DNA from: Bacteroidales bacterium | Lineage (GTDB): Bacteria > Bacteroidota > Bacteroidia > Bacteroidales > GCA-2748055 | NCBI GenBank assembly: GCA_029931975.1 | Contig: JAOZQY010000036.1 | Span: 1 to 37,864, forward strand | Direction: 5' to 3' | DNA length: 37,864 bases | Part shown: positions 1 through 7,941 of the stretch, piece by piece | Numbering within the stretch: position 1 is the stretch's first letter | Layout: every line of letters begins with the position of its first letter | Translations under genes and position numbers: made by a program | Notes under the pieces: generated by a model | Seen by the model: the letters and a program-made list of their open reading frames with translations, nothing else | What the model was told of the DNA's origin: nothing | The model's database searches: none

Positions 1-284
1 GTTATAAGCAGCCCGATGGAAAAACCAGTACCAAGGTAGAGATACCGGTGAAGGGTAAGGTAATGGAACTGGACGAGACCTCTGATAACTTCCGTTTCTC
101 TGCTTCCATTGCTGAGTTTGGACTGATCCTCAGAGATTCCAAATATAAGGAGGATGCCTCCATGGAGCATGTGATCGCCATGGCCAAAGCTGCCAGGGGT
201 GAAGATGAAGAAGGTTACCGATCGGAATTTATGAAGCTGGTCAAATTGGCCGACTCACTGAAGGAGTGGAGTGCCGACAAATAG
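1..284 (+). CDS. VWA-domain protein, C-terminal DUF3520 part (partial)
   Basis: Only the last 94 or so codons are present. The reading frame is open from base 3 and ends at a TAG. The visible part resembles the C-terminal domain (DUF3520) that follows the von Willebrand factor A domain in YfbK-like proteins. It shows the opening YKQPDGKT, the FRFSASIAEFGLILRDSKYK stretch and the closing GEDEEGYRSEFMKLVKLA segment, which are hallmarks of that domain. The family is usually a large envelope-associated VWA protein, often a lipoprotein, of unclear biochemical role. The VWA domain itself lies outside the window. An internal GTG at base 48 is in frame but is not the true start, because the conserved domain begins upstream of it. 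A terminator hairpin follows. Confidence 0.8.
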   Translation, partial: YKQPDGKTSTKVEIPVKGKVMELDETSDNFRFSASIAEFGLILRDSKYKEDASMEHVIAMAKAARGEDEEGYRSEFMKLVKLADSLKEWSADK

Positions 285-320
285 AAGTAAACTCTATTAC
301 CAAAAATAATTGATGGTGAT

Positions 321-359
321 GAGGCTGTCCCGACCCGTCGCGGCAGCCTCAATTTTTTA
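321..359 (+). terminator. Rho-independent terminator after the VWA/DUF3520 gene
   Basis: A 7-bp stem (GAGGCTG with CAGCCTC), extendable by a G-T and a C-G pair, encloses a GC-rich loop and is followed directly by AATTTTTT. It lies 37 nt after the stop codon at 284. The rest of the 184-base gap to the next gene (285-468) shows nothing else I can support. Confidence 0.75.
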
Positions 360-468
360 CAATGAAGCTATATCAATAGGTCCAAAGCGAGCAGCAAATA
401 TTAAAGTAAATGATTAAGGAGATCTTTGACGATCATTGTTAACTTTATTCTGAACTAAAACCCTTAAG

Positions 469-1251
469 ATGAAAAAGATATTTCTCCCTGTATTGATGCT
501 TGTCTTTCTTTCAAATTGTACGCAGAAGAATTCCGGATGGAACTCTTTAATCATAGATAACACTCTTGAGGGATGGCATATTTTTCAGGATAATGGTTCA
601 AAGAAAGGATGGATTGTTGAGGATAACACCTTGATCTTTAACGGGGTTTCGGATATGGAAACAGGAGAAGGAGATGCCAGCCTGTTGTCCGACAAAGTTT
701 ATGGAAACTTTGAAATAAAGTTTGACTGGCAAATTGTTCCCGGGGGTAACAGTGGTTTTATGTGGGGCGTGAATGAGGACGAAAAATATCACTATCCTTA
801 TCAGACCGGACAGGAAATTCAGATTCTGGATCCTGCAATCTATAAAAATCCTACTATAGCTCTCGGAGGAGATATTGAGGTGAATAATGCTATTGAGGAC
901 TTGGAAGCCCGCAAACATTTTGTGGGGGCTTTGTATGATTTGTCAGCTCCTTCAAAAACTGATGTTGCCAGGCCAGCCAATCAATGGAATACCTATCTTA
1001 TCAAAATCGATTATAACTCCAATCTTGGAGAGGTAATTCTAAATGATGTATTGATCAATTCATTCCCCCTTGCAGGACCCGGATGGGAGGCTATGTTTCA
1101 GAAGAGCAAATTCAACAGACCTGACGAAGCAGAATATCTTGGTGATGAACGCTGGAAGGGTTTTGGCAAATATTCAGAAGGCCATATCTGTTTTCAGGAT
1201 CATCCTGGAAAGGTAAGTTTCAGAAATATTAAGATTAAAGAGCTGGATTAA
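469..1251 (+). CDS. DUF1080 (3-keto-disaccharide hydrolase-like) lipoprotein
   Basis: A 260-residue protein with a short hydrophobic signal and a lipobox-like LSNC, placing the lipidated Cys at residue 17. The mature part matches the DUF1080 / LamG-like jelly-roll fold. It has an early DNTLEGWHIF motif, then LLSDKVYGNFEIKFDWQIVP and GNSGFMWGV, then the YQTGQEIQILD stretch and a C-terminal KVSFRNIKIKEL strand. The family is annotated as 3-keto-disaccharide hydrolase and is common in Bacteroidota and Planctomycetes, usually periplasmic or outer-membrane anchored. No polysaccharide-utilisation genes (SusC/SusD) stand beside it, so its substrate cannot be read from context. The next genes are a BlaI/M56 regulatory pair. 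No terminator was seen between this gene and that pair. Confidence 0.85.
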   Translation: MKKIFLPVLMLVFLSNCTQKNSGWNSLIIDNTLEGWHIFQDNGSKKGWIVEDNTLIFNGVSDMETGEGDASLLSDKVYGNFEIKFDWQIVPGGNSGFMWGVNEDEKYHYPYQTGQEIQILDPAIYKNPTIALGGDIEVNNAIEDLEARKHFVGALYDLSAPSKTDVARPANQWNTYLIKIDYNSNLGEVILNDVLINSFPLAGPGWEAMFQKSKFNRPDEAEYLGDERWKGFGKYSEGHICFQDHPGKVSFRNIKIKELD

Positions 1252-1287
1252 TTTCTACTAAGCTGATAATTATATAGAAGTATTCTA

Positions 1288-1309
1288 TATTACGTATAAA
1301 CACGTAATA
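1288..1309. promoter_or_regulatory. Palindromic operator candidate upstream of the BlaI-type repressor
   Basis: A perfect 8-bp inverted repeat, TATTACGT-N6-ACGTAATA, sits 50 nt before the repressor start. Further partial copies of the half-site occur nearby (ACGTATA at 1312-1318). BlaI/MecI repressors bind dyads of this kind and usually control their own operon. The binding is inferred from position and symmetry only. The rest of the 108-base gap (1252-1359) is AT-rich. Confidence 0.5.
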
Positions 1310-1347
1310 AAACGTATATATAAGTAGTATTACTGATATTTAAGTTG

Positions 1348-1355
1348 TAATATTG
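1348..1355 (+). promoter_or_regulatory. -7-like box just before the BlaI-type gene
   Basis: TAATATTG differs at one place from the Bacteroidota -7 consensus TAnnTTTG and ends only 4 nt before the ATG at 1360. No clear -33 box was seen. If it is used, the transcript would begin at or next to the start codon. Confidence 0.3.
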
Positions 1356-1359
1356 CTTT

Positions 1360-1746
1360 ATGGAAGATCTTACAGCAAAGGAAGAAGAAGTTATGCAGAT
1401 CCTTTGGGATCTCGATAAAGCATTGGTACGGGATATAATGAGAAAGCTGCCAAACACCAAACAGCCATACACCACAGTAGCTTCCATAGTTAGAATACTT
1501 GAAAAAAAAGGCTTTGTCAGCCATAAGCCCTATGGCAAAACTCATGAGTACTTCCCGCTTATTTCCAAAACAGAATACCGCAGGCGGAAATTTAAAGGCC
1601 TGCTGACTCACTACTTTGATAATTCTATTGAGAGTGTGGTTTCCTTCCTTGCAAAGGAAGAGAAGCTCAGTCCGAAAGAGTTTGAAGAACTTACAAAAGT
1701 GATCGCTAAAGAATCTGAAAACCAAAAGAAAGATGATACTAAATGA
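1360..1746 (+). CDS. BlaI/MecI/CopY-family transcriptional repressor
   Basis: A 128-residue protein with the full-length penicillinase-repressor architecture. It has an N-terminal winged helix (LTAKEEEVMQILWDLDKALV, then PYTTVASIVRILEKKGFVSH for recognition helix and wing) and a C-terminal helical dimerisation region. It ends in a charged lysine-rich tail. The family represses its operon by binding dyad operators and is released when the partner membrane protease of family M56 triggers its cleavage. That partner follows directly and overlaps it by 14 nt, so the two are almost certainly cotranslated. The classic family members control beta-lactamase or PBP2a. No beta-lactamase is next to this pair, so the inducing signal is unknown. 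Confidence 0.9.
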   Translation: MEDLTAKEEEVMQILWDLDKALVRDIMRKLPNTKQPYTTVASIVRILEKKGFVSHKPYGKTHEYFPLISKTEYRRRKFKGLLTHYFDNSIESVVSFLAKEEKLSPKEFEELTKVIAKESENQKKDDTK

Positions 1747-3061
1747 TCTGATCGTTTTCATTTATGAATCCGGAATTTGCCTGGCTGTCCTGTTTGCCAT
1801 GTACTGGCTTTTTCTTAGGAAGGAGACTTATTTCCACTTCAATCGTTTCTATTTACTTGGTAGTGTAATAGTTGCATTCACACTTCCTCTTATAAAACTT
1901 GGCTTATTTGAAAATGGCAATGATATATCCGCACTTGGAGGTATCTCGAACGTAGTGGATACAATTAGAATCCCTGCAATAACAATTGAGGCAGGATCCG
2001 GATATACATTCAGTCTGTCGAACAGCTGGCAGAACCTGGTGCTTGTTGCTTATCTGGCAGGTACTTTTCTTCTTCTGGCCAGAACTATTCTGGGAATAGC
2101 ACGGGTAACAATGTTGAAAAGGAGGGGGAGAGTGGTCAGGCACAAGGCATACTCTATTGTTTTTATGGAGCAAAAACTGGCTCCATTTTCATTTCTGAAA
2201 ACCATCTATATAAATGAGTCATTGACTGAGGCTCAGGATAGAGCTTACATTATCAGTCATGAAAGAATTCATATCAGGCAATTGCACACCTATGATAATC
2301 TTTTCGTTGAATTCTTCCTTGCCATTTTCTGGTTCAATCCATTTATGTGGTTTCTAAAGGGAGCTTTACGAAATACGCATGAGTATCTGGCCGACAATGG
2401 AGTTCTAAAAGGAAACACAAGTCGGACAAGATATCAATCCCTCCTCCTGAAGCAGATTCTTGGCTTCTCGCCAATGCCTGTTACCAGTAGCTTTAACTCA
2501 ACAATTAAAAAAAGAATTAAAATGATGTGTAAAAATAAATCATCCGTTCTGGCAAAGTTTAAACCTTTGCTTTTGGTTCCCGTAATTACCTTTCTTATGC
2601 TGGTTTTTGCATGCAATGAAGAACCGGCACAACCTGCAATGGAGAATTTGCAGGGGATATCAGCCGATGAGCTTGAGGCAGTGACCAATCCACCTGAGGG
2701 AGTAATTGAAAGTCCTGCGGAAACTGACCCGGTAGAGCATGAAATATTCTACATTGTAGAAGATATGCCCGTATTTAATGGCGGAGATGCTGCCATTGAA
2801 TTCCGTAAATTTATTGCTCAAAACCTCCAATACCCGGCGAGGGCCGCAGAAAACGGTACCGAGGGCCGTGTAATAATCCAATTTACTGTAAATAGCAGAG
2901 GAAAAGTGGTAGACGCAATGGTTGTCAGAAGTGTAGATCCGGATCTGGATAAAGAGGCTCTGAGGGTGGTTAACTCCTCTCCGGAATGGGAGCCCGGGAA
3001 ACAAAAGGGCAAAGCTGTGAATGTGTTATTCACCTTCCCCATAAACTTTGTAACCCAGTAA
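1733..3061 (+). CDS. M56-family (BlaR1-like) membrane peptidase with C-terminal TonB domain
   Basis: A 442-residue protein. The N-terminal half has several membrane segments (about residues 5-30, 38-58, 100-120) and the zinc-metalloprotease motif HERIH at about residues 176-180, followed by the HEYLADNGVL segment expected to give the third metal ligand. A further membrane segment lies near residues 275-293. The last 100 residues form a TonB C-terminal domain (QNLQYPARAAENGTEGRVII through PEWEPGKQKGKAVNVLFTFP). BlaR1 proteins carry a penicillin-binding sensor in this position, and here it is replaced by TonB. This M56-TonB fusion is typical of Bacteroidota. The ATG lies inside the repressor gene, 14 nt overlap. 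The likely role is an inner-membrane protease that inactivates the BlaI-type repressor; what TonB adds is unknown. Confidence 0.88.
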   Translation: MILNDLIVFIYESGICLAVLFAMYWLFLRKETYFHFNRFYLLGSVIVAFTLPLIKLGLFENGNDISALGGISNVVDTIRIPAITIEAGSGYTFSLSNSWQNLVLVAYLAGTFLLLARTILGIARVTMLKRRGRVVRHKAYSIVFMEQKLAPFSFLKTIYINESLTEAQDRAYIISHERIHIRQLHTYDNLFVEFFLAIFWFNPFMWFLKGALRNTHEYLADNGVLKGNTSRTRYQSLLLKQILGFSPMPVTSSFNSTIKKRIKMMCKNKSSVLAKFKPLLLVPVITFLMLVFACNEEPAQPAMENLQGISADELEAVTNPPEGVIESPAETDPVEHEIFYIVEDMPVFNGGDAAIEFRKFIAQNLQYPARAAENGTEGRVIIQFTVNSRGKVVDAMVVRSVDPDLDKEALRVVNSSPEWEPGKQKGKAVNVLFTFPINFVTQ

Positions 3062-3100
3062 AATACTGGACGATAGCAAGGGGAGCAATTCTGACTATGC

Positions 3101-3853
3101 TTATCCTTCCAGCTTGGTGTAGTACTTACTGACCATGGCGGCGCCTACGATGCCTGCTTCATTCATCAGTTTGGCAGGGACCACTTTGGCTTTGGTGGTA
3201 AGGTGGTGGAAGAATTTATCGCCCTTCTTGCTGGCACCACCACCAATGATGATCAGATCGGGCCATACCAGTTCTTCCATGCGGAGAAGGTACTCGTTAA
3301 AACGGCCGGCCCAGGTGTCCCAGTCCAGGTCATTCTTTTTCCGGGCGGCATCGGTGGCATATAATTCCGCATCGGCACCATGGAGGAGAATATGGCCCAT
3401 CTCAAGGTTGGGGACCAGTTCTCCATTGGAGAAGACAACGGTACCCAGTCCGGTTCCTACGGTGACAAGGAGCAGGGTACCTTTGTGTCCATTTCCGGCA
3501 CCGAATTTTACCTCGGCCATGCCGGCGGCATCCGCATCATTAACCACATGAACTTTGCAGCCTGTTGCTTTTGAAAAGAGCTTGTTGAGGTCTTTATCGA
3601 TCCAGCTATTATCCACATTAGCAGCAGTACGGGCCACGCCCTGCTGTATGACACCCGGGAAACCAGCTCCCACCGGACCTGTCCAGTCAAAGTGCCTGGT
3701 GATTTTTTTCATCACCTTGGCCACTGCTTCAGGAGTGGCAGGTTGTGGGGTGGGGATGCGGTACCTTTCAGTAATCAGCTCACCTTTCTTCGTGTCAACG
3801 ATGGCACCTTTAACGCCGGAACCTCCGATATCAATTCCCAGGATCTTCTTCAT
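3101..3853 (-). CDS. ppgK: Polyphosphate glucokinase-like ROK-family kinase
   Basis: A 250-residue ROK-fold sugar kinase. The sequence shows the phosphate loop DIGGSGVKG (residues 8-16), the TPQPATP signature (35-41), [10 protein letters not shown] (105-114) carrying the likely catalytic Asp, a second glycine loop GTGLGT, and a late [13 protein letters not shown] segment. It lacks the Cys-rich zinc motif of classical ROK glucokinases. These traits match the actinobacterial polyphosphate/ATP glucokinase (EC 2.7.1.63). It would phosphorylate glucose in the cytoplasm using polyphosphate, ATP or both. The frame extends 25 codons further upstream, but the ATG at 3853 is chosen because family proteins start at [12 protein letters not shown]. 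The gene stands alone between divergent and convergent neighbours. Polyphosphate use is inferred from family likeness only. Confidence 0.85.
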   Translation of the reverse strand: MKKILGIDIGGSGVKGAIVDTKKGELITERYRIPTPQPATPEAVAKVMKKITRHFDWTGPVGAGFPGVIQQGVARTAANVDNSWIDKDLNKLFSKATGCKVHVVNDADAAGMAEVKFGAGNGHKGTLLLVTVGTGLGTVVFSNGELVPNLEMGHILLHGADAELYATDAARKKNDLDWDTWAGRFNEYLLRMEELVWPDLIIIGGGASKKGDKFFHHLTTKAKVVPAKLMNEAGIVGAAMVSKYYTKLEG

Positions 3854-3982
3854 TTCAATTTTATCAGGTTTAAAATTAGTTTTTTTTAGGACCCAGCCGA
3901 AATTATTGAGATGAAAATGGTTCAGCATGGTAATATTTTCCTTAACTTACTAATAAGAGCATACTCATTAGCATATTCAGAA

Positions 3983-4372
3983 ATGGAAGATCAACCAGTT
4001 TATAAGTGGAATACGAAGAATATCCTCGTTGTAGAAGATGACGAAACAAGTGCCTATCTGCTGGGTGTTTTTTTGAAAGATACGGGGGCTCACATCTCCT
4101 ATACCACCGATGGAAATAAGGCGGTTGAGTTTGTTCGAAAGCACCCCGAAACCGATCTGGTTCTGATGGATATTCATCTTCCAGATAAAGAAGGTTTCAC
4201 GGCCACCAGGGAGATCAAGTCCTTCCACAACAAGGTGGTGGTTATTGCACAGACGGCGTATGCGTTCTCCATGGATCATCTGGAGGCCAAAGAGGCAGGT
4301 TGCGACGACTATCTTACCAAACCTCTGAATATGTGTCTGCTACTTGATAAGATGAACGGGTACTTTTCCTGA
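3983..4372 (+). CDS. Single-domain response regulator (CheY-like receiver)
   Basis: A 129-residue stand-alone receiver domain. The acidic pocket is VVEDDE (D19, D20), the phospho-acceptor is D63 in VLMDIHLPD, the switch Thr is T91 in AQTAYA, and the conserved Lys is K113 in LTKPLN. No output domain follows, so it probably signals by protein contact, as in hybrid-kinase relays common in Bacteroidota. The frame is open 24 codons further upstream, but the ATG at 3983 (MEDQPVYKW) is preferred because the extra residues are not part of the fold. No histidine kinase lies nearby. It is convergent with the acylase gene, with only 4 nt between the two stop codons. Confidence 0.88.
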   Translation: MEDQPVYKWNTKNILVVEDDETSAYLLGVFLKDTGAHISYTTDGNKAVEFVRKHPETDLVLMDIHLPDKEGFTATREIKSFHNKVVVIAQTAYAFSMDHLEAKEAGCDDYLTKPLNMCLLLDKMNGYFS

Positions 4373-4376
4373 CTGC

Positions 4377-6767
4377 CTATTCAAATACCGCTTTATACAG
4401 CATGTTGCTTTCCACTGCTTCCCTGCTAAAATAATCCCGGTGGTACAGATTATTGATGTAGAGGGGAGTTTGATCCATGTAGTGGGGCGAAGCTGGTATG
4501 CCGGATGTTCCAGTTGGGATTACCGTTAATGACTGGTCCCAATCGGCTGTATGGAAGATATGCCGTTCGGAGGCTCCGTGGTTCGCGATAAAACTTTGTC
4601 CTTTTGGATAGCTGTATGGAGATACCGTATGGGAGCTTCCTCCTATGGAATAGGGTCCCCGGTTGACCTTGAATAACTTCTCAACGATGGGAACGCTGCC
4701 CATGGGGTGCATGATGGCAACTTTGTGCAATTTACCCCATTCCCAGGAAGATACATCGGATCCGAACATGGAGGCGATGGTATCCATGGAATGCTGGAAA
4801 GCGGTCCGGATGTTGTCCTGGAAACTTTCAGTAAGATCGGGAGTATTTATATTGTCGCACCACAGGGATTGTCCGCTTACTCTGGTTTTCTCCACAAGGT
4901 TCTTGGCTATGGGGCCATAAGCAAGTTGACTGTAGTGCTCACCAAGTTCATCCTGGAACATGGCCCTGTTGAGCTCCATAAACATGATCTCAAATATCAG
5001 GGCGGCTGCTGAGGATGACTTCATATCATAATCCCAGTCCGCCAGTGCCTGGTACGCTGCCTGGTATTCTCCGCTGGTATGATCCTGCAGGGCATCCAGG
5101 TAAAGGGGAGTCATTTTTTTGGCAAAATGTGAGTGCTGGTCGCGCTGCATTCTTTTGAAATCCTCCGTTCCAAGCACCTCTTTTTCTTCCAGCATCTCAC
5201 GGATTCTTCCGATGCGCCAGGGCATGCTGAACCATGATCCGATATAGTAGGGATAATCTTCGTCCACGGTTTTATTATTAGCGCTTGAAACATAGCCACA
5301 CCCGGGGTTATAGGACATGGGTAGCTCCTCGAAAGGAACCTGTCCCTGCCAGTCATAGAGCGAGGTATCGCCCGGATAGACCAGGATGCCCCCGGAATTC
5401 CTGATGGGAACCCCAGCTGAAGTCTGTAAACCGATATTTCCGAAGCGGTCGGCATAAACAACATTTTGACTGACCGAATTGAAGGTACTAAGCGCATCCC
5501 TGAACTCCTCCCAGTTAGCAGCACGATTCAGAAGGTAGATAGTTCGAAGTTCATTGCTAAACTCATTGCCCTGCCATCGAGCCGACATCACTTTATCCTT
5601 CAAACCTTTAAATTCACTGATCACCGGTCCACGGTGGGTAAAGCGGTTGATTCGGATTTCAGGTTCATCGGCTCCCTTAACCATAATTTTCTCCTCTACG
5701 ATGCGCATATTCATCCACGCACCATCCAGCAGGTACTGATTGCTGTCGGCCGGGTTGATGGTTTCCAAATAGAAATCCAGGTCGTCTACTGTCACATTGG
5801 TCATGCCCCATCCTATATCCTCATTGTGTCCTGCAATGATATAAGGTGCACCCGGTAAGGAAACACCAGTCACATTCAGTTCTCCCTCGATTACCTGGTG
5901 CATCTGGTACCAGATGCCCGGGGCCATTAGTCCCAGGTGCATATCATTGGCCATAATAGGCATGCCGGTTTCGCTCTTTTTTCCCGAAACAGCCCAGTTG
6001 TTGGAGGCCTCAAATACCTGCAGCCCCAACTCGTCGATTACTTTAATGGCATCATTCATGGCCGATTTAAGCTCAAGGCCCTTGTTGGATTTCATATAGT
6101 CAGGAAAAACAGGTAGGTCCTGTAAAGTAAGGTCGGGAAGCAGTTCCTGGAACAGGGTGTCAGAAACGATCTGCTGGATCTTATAGAGTGCCATATCGGT
6201 GTTCCATCCCGAGGAGAGATCCCAGGCCATGTAGCCGATCAGGTTGAAAGAATGAAGCAGTTCCCAGGGATCGGGTTTGTAACCCAGCATGGTAAATTCG
6301 AAGGATAAATTCTTCTGATTTTGTTCAATGAACTGGTTGACCCCATCAGTAAATGCCTCCAGGGTTTTGAGGATGTGAGGATCGGTCTGATCCATCACCC
6401 GCTGTGATTTTGCAGGGAAATCAAGTGCTCTGAAGAGCATATCGGCCTCCACCAGTCCGGGATCAAGCACCTCAGAAAGACGTCCGGTAGTTATTCTTCT
6501 CAGCAGGTCCATTTGCCACAAGCGGTCCTGGGCCATCACATAGCCAACTGTGCGGTAAAGATCCTCTTCGTTGTCTGCGTAGATATGGGGAATTCCAAGT
6601 GAATCGCGGAAGACAGTAACCGGAGCCGAGAGAGAAGTCAGATCGACGCCCTTGTTGTAATCTGGCAGTGCCCTTGTTTTTACACTGTTCAGAAAAATCA
6701 TGCCGCCGGCCATAGCCAGCACAATCACAAGCAGAATAATGCTTAGAATTCGCTTCAAGATTTTCAT
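4377..6767 (-). CDS. Penicillin acylase-family (Ntn) amidohydrolase
   Basis: A 796-residue protein of the penicillin/acyl-homoserine-lactone acylase family. A membrane segment (about residues 7-27) suggests periplasmic export or anchoring. The alpha-chain region has the conserved FRDSLGIPHIYADNEEDLY and AQDRLWQMDLLRR motifs. The N-terminal nucleophile is the Ser of EASNNWAVSG at about residue 255, where autocatalytic cleavage creates the beta chain. The Asn of VSSANNKT and a PGAPYIIAGHNEDIGWGMTN stretch further support the fold. Family members hydrolyse amide bonds of beta-lactams, acyl-homoserine lactones or other N-acyl compounds. The substrate cannot be predicted here. The EEP-fold gene lies 18 nt upstream on the same strand, and the two probably form one transcript. 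Confidence 0.92.
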   Translation of the reverse strand: MKILKRILSIILLVIVLAMAGGMIFLNSVKTRALPDYNKGVDLTSLSAPVTVFRDSLGIPHIYADNEEDLYRTVGYVMAQDRLWQMDLLRRITTGRLSEVLDPGLVEADMLFRALDFPAKSQRVMDQTDPHILKTLEAFTDGVNQFIEQNQKNLSFEFTMLGYKPDPWELLHSFNLIGYMAWDLSSGWNTDMALYKIQQIVSDTLFQELLPDLTLQDLPVFPDYMKSNKGLELKSAMNDAIKVIDELGLQVFEASNNWAVSGKKSETGMPIMANDMHLGLMAPGIWYQMHQVIEGELNVTGVSLPGAPYIIAGHNEDIGWGMTNVTVDDLDFYLETINPADSNQYLLDGAWMNMRIVEEKIMVKGADEPEIRINRFTHRGPVISEFKGLKDKVMSARWQGNEFSNELRTIYLLNRAANWEEFRDALSTFNSVSQNVVYADRFGNIGLQTSAGVPIRNSGGILVYPGDTSLYDWQGQVPFEELPMSYNPGCGYVSSANNKTVDEDYPYYIGSWFSMPWRIGRIREMLEEKEVLGTEDFKRMQRDQHSHFAKKMTPLYLDALQDHTSGEYQAAYQALADWDYDMKSSSAAALIFEIMFMELNRAMFQDELGEHYSQLAYGPIAKNLVEKTRVSGQSLWCDNINTPDLTESFQDNIRTAFQHSMDTIASMFGSDVSSWEWGKLHKVAIMHPMGSVPIVEKLFKVNRGPYSIGGSSHTVSPYSYPKGQSFIANHGASERHIFHTADWDQSLTVIPTGTSGIPASPHYMDQTPLYINNLYHRDYFSREAVESNMLYKAVFE

Positions 6768-6785
6768 TGAGAATTAGCTTGGGGG

Positions 6786-7841
6786 TTATTGGTTTATGTA
6801 TAGTCTGGCTTCTACCTTCACTGGTTGATGATCACTGTATTTAAAACCAACATCAATGGTTTTTACATTGGTCAGCTCCACATTGGGCGATGCCAGAAAA
6901 CAATCGATGACTGTGGTAGGAGAGCTGGAGGGATCATAAGGGGTGGCTACACGCCTGTTGCTTGGAAGCGTAGAGTCGAAGGCCCATTTCCAATCCGCAG
7001 CGGGGAAATCCTTCTCCACAAAAGTGAGGTTTTCTTTGTCAAAAACATGGGAAGGAAATTCCGGTGTGAGCCCGTAAGGGGTCTGGTTCCAGTCTCCTCC
7101 CACAATAACATAATTTCCTTTTTCATATTCAGAGAGCAGATAATCACCAAGATAGGCCATTTGTTGTTTTCTGAGGGAGCCATCGTCGAAGGCCGAGTTG
7201 TGGGTATTGATAAGGACCAATTCTTTCTGATTGCTTAGCAGGTAACGGTTGACCAGAAAGCAGCGGTCAAGCATAAATAATTTCACGGGCCAGGTATAGT
7301 TTCCCGGGAAACTGTATCGTTCAACGCTGACAGGAGCCTGCTTTGTAAGGGTCTGCAATCCTGACTCCACCTTTCCCATGGGTTCCGAAACAGGTATGGG
7401 AACGAAATCCACTTTATAGTTTATTCCAAAACTGCTGTGATAGCCCTGAAACTGATCCTTAATTCGTTGGTATTCATTAATATGGTAACTCCTTTTCGAA
7501 TTGCGGTCCACCTCCTGCAGCATGATAAAATCAAAATCACGAAACGACTCCAGGGAAAGGCATATTCCTTCCATGTTGCGGATCACCCCATCCTTTTCGG
7601 GCCGCATCTGTTCCCCACCGTCGTAGAAGAAGTCCATGGATGCATCCAGACCGGCATATCCGATGTTCCAGATTACCAGCCTGATCGGCAAAGAGTCGGA
7701 TATGATACCTGGCTCATCTTCAATTGCTTGACTTGTGATTTCAGCGGGACGAAAGTCATCTATCGTAGCATAAAGCAGGAAGAGTAGAAACGCAGCTACC
7801 AGAGCAAGGACGACATAAATTAGCGGACGAATGATTTTCAT
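6786..7841 (-). CDS. Endonuclease/exonuclease/phosphatase-family hydrolase, membrane-anchored
   Basis: A 351-residue protein with an N-terminal membrane segment (about residues 5-26) and an EEP (DNase I-like) domain. Catalytic motifs appear in order: VIWNIGYAG (Asn), MLQEVDRNS (metal-binding Glu), NTHNS, GGDWNQTPYG (Asp and Asn), and SDHQPV (catalytic Asp-His). The family includes nucleases, sphingomyelinases and phosphoinositide phosphatases. With the membrane anchor, the domain probably sits in the periplasm and acts on a phosphodiester or phosphomonoester. The frame can start at 7886, but the ATG at 7841 (MKIIRPLIYV) gives a normal signal-anchor and is preferred. It lies directly upstream of the penicillin-acylase-family gene. 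Confidence 0.85.
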   Translation of the reverse strand: MKIIRPLIYVVLALVAAFLLFLLYATIDDFRPAEITSQAIEDEPGIISDSLPIRLVIWNIGYAGLDASMDFFYDGGEQMRPEKDGVIRNMEGICLSLESFRDFDFIMLQEVDRNSKRSYHINEYQRIKDQFQGYHSSFGINYKVDFVPIPVSEPMGKVESGLQTLTKQAPVSVERYSFPGNYTWPVKLFMLDRCFLVNRYLLSNQKELVLINTHNSAFDDGSLRKQQMAYLGDYLLSEYEKGNYVIVGGDWNQTPYGLTPEFPSHVFDKENLTFVEKDFPAADWKWAFDSTLPSNRRVATPYDPSSSPTTVIDCFLASPNVELTNVKTIDVGFKYSDHQPVKVEARLYINQ

Positions 7842-7941
7842 TTTTATGTAGTTGGTTTCTAAAAGTACACAATAATCTGTTTCCACGCTGATGGCTGATT
7901 GGAAATTATTCCTAAATTGCCCACGCTAAATCTAAACTTCT

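Noticed and set aside
1360-3061. BlaI/M56 pair considered as a beta-lactam resistance operon, together with the penicillin-acylase-family gene
   Set aside because: No beta-lactamase or PBP gene is present, the M56 protein has no penicillin-binding domain, and the acylase-family gene is far away, on the other strand, and of unknown substrate.
3135-3551. 138-residue plus-strand frame opposite the polyphosphate glucokinase gene
   Set aside because: It lies wholly antisense to a gene with clear ROK motifs, has low-complexity composition, and resembles no known family.
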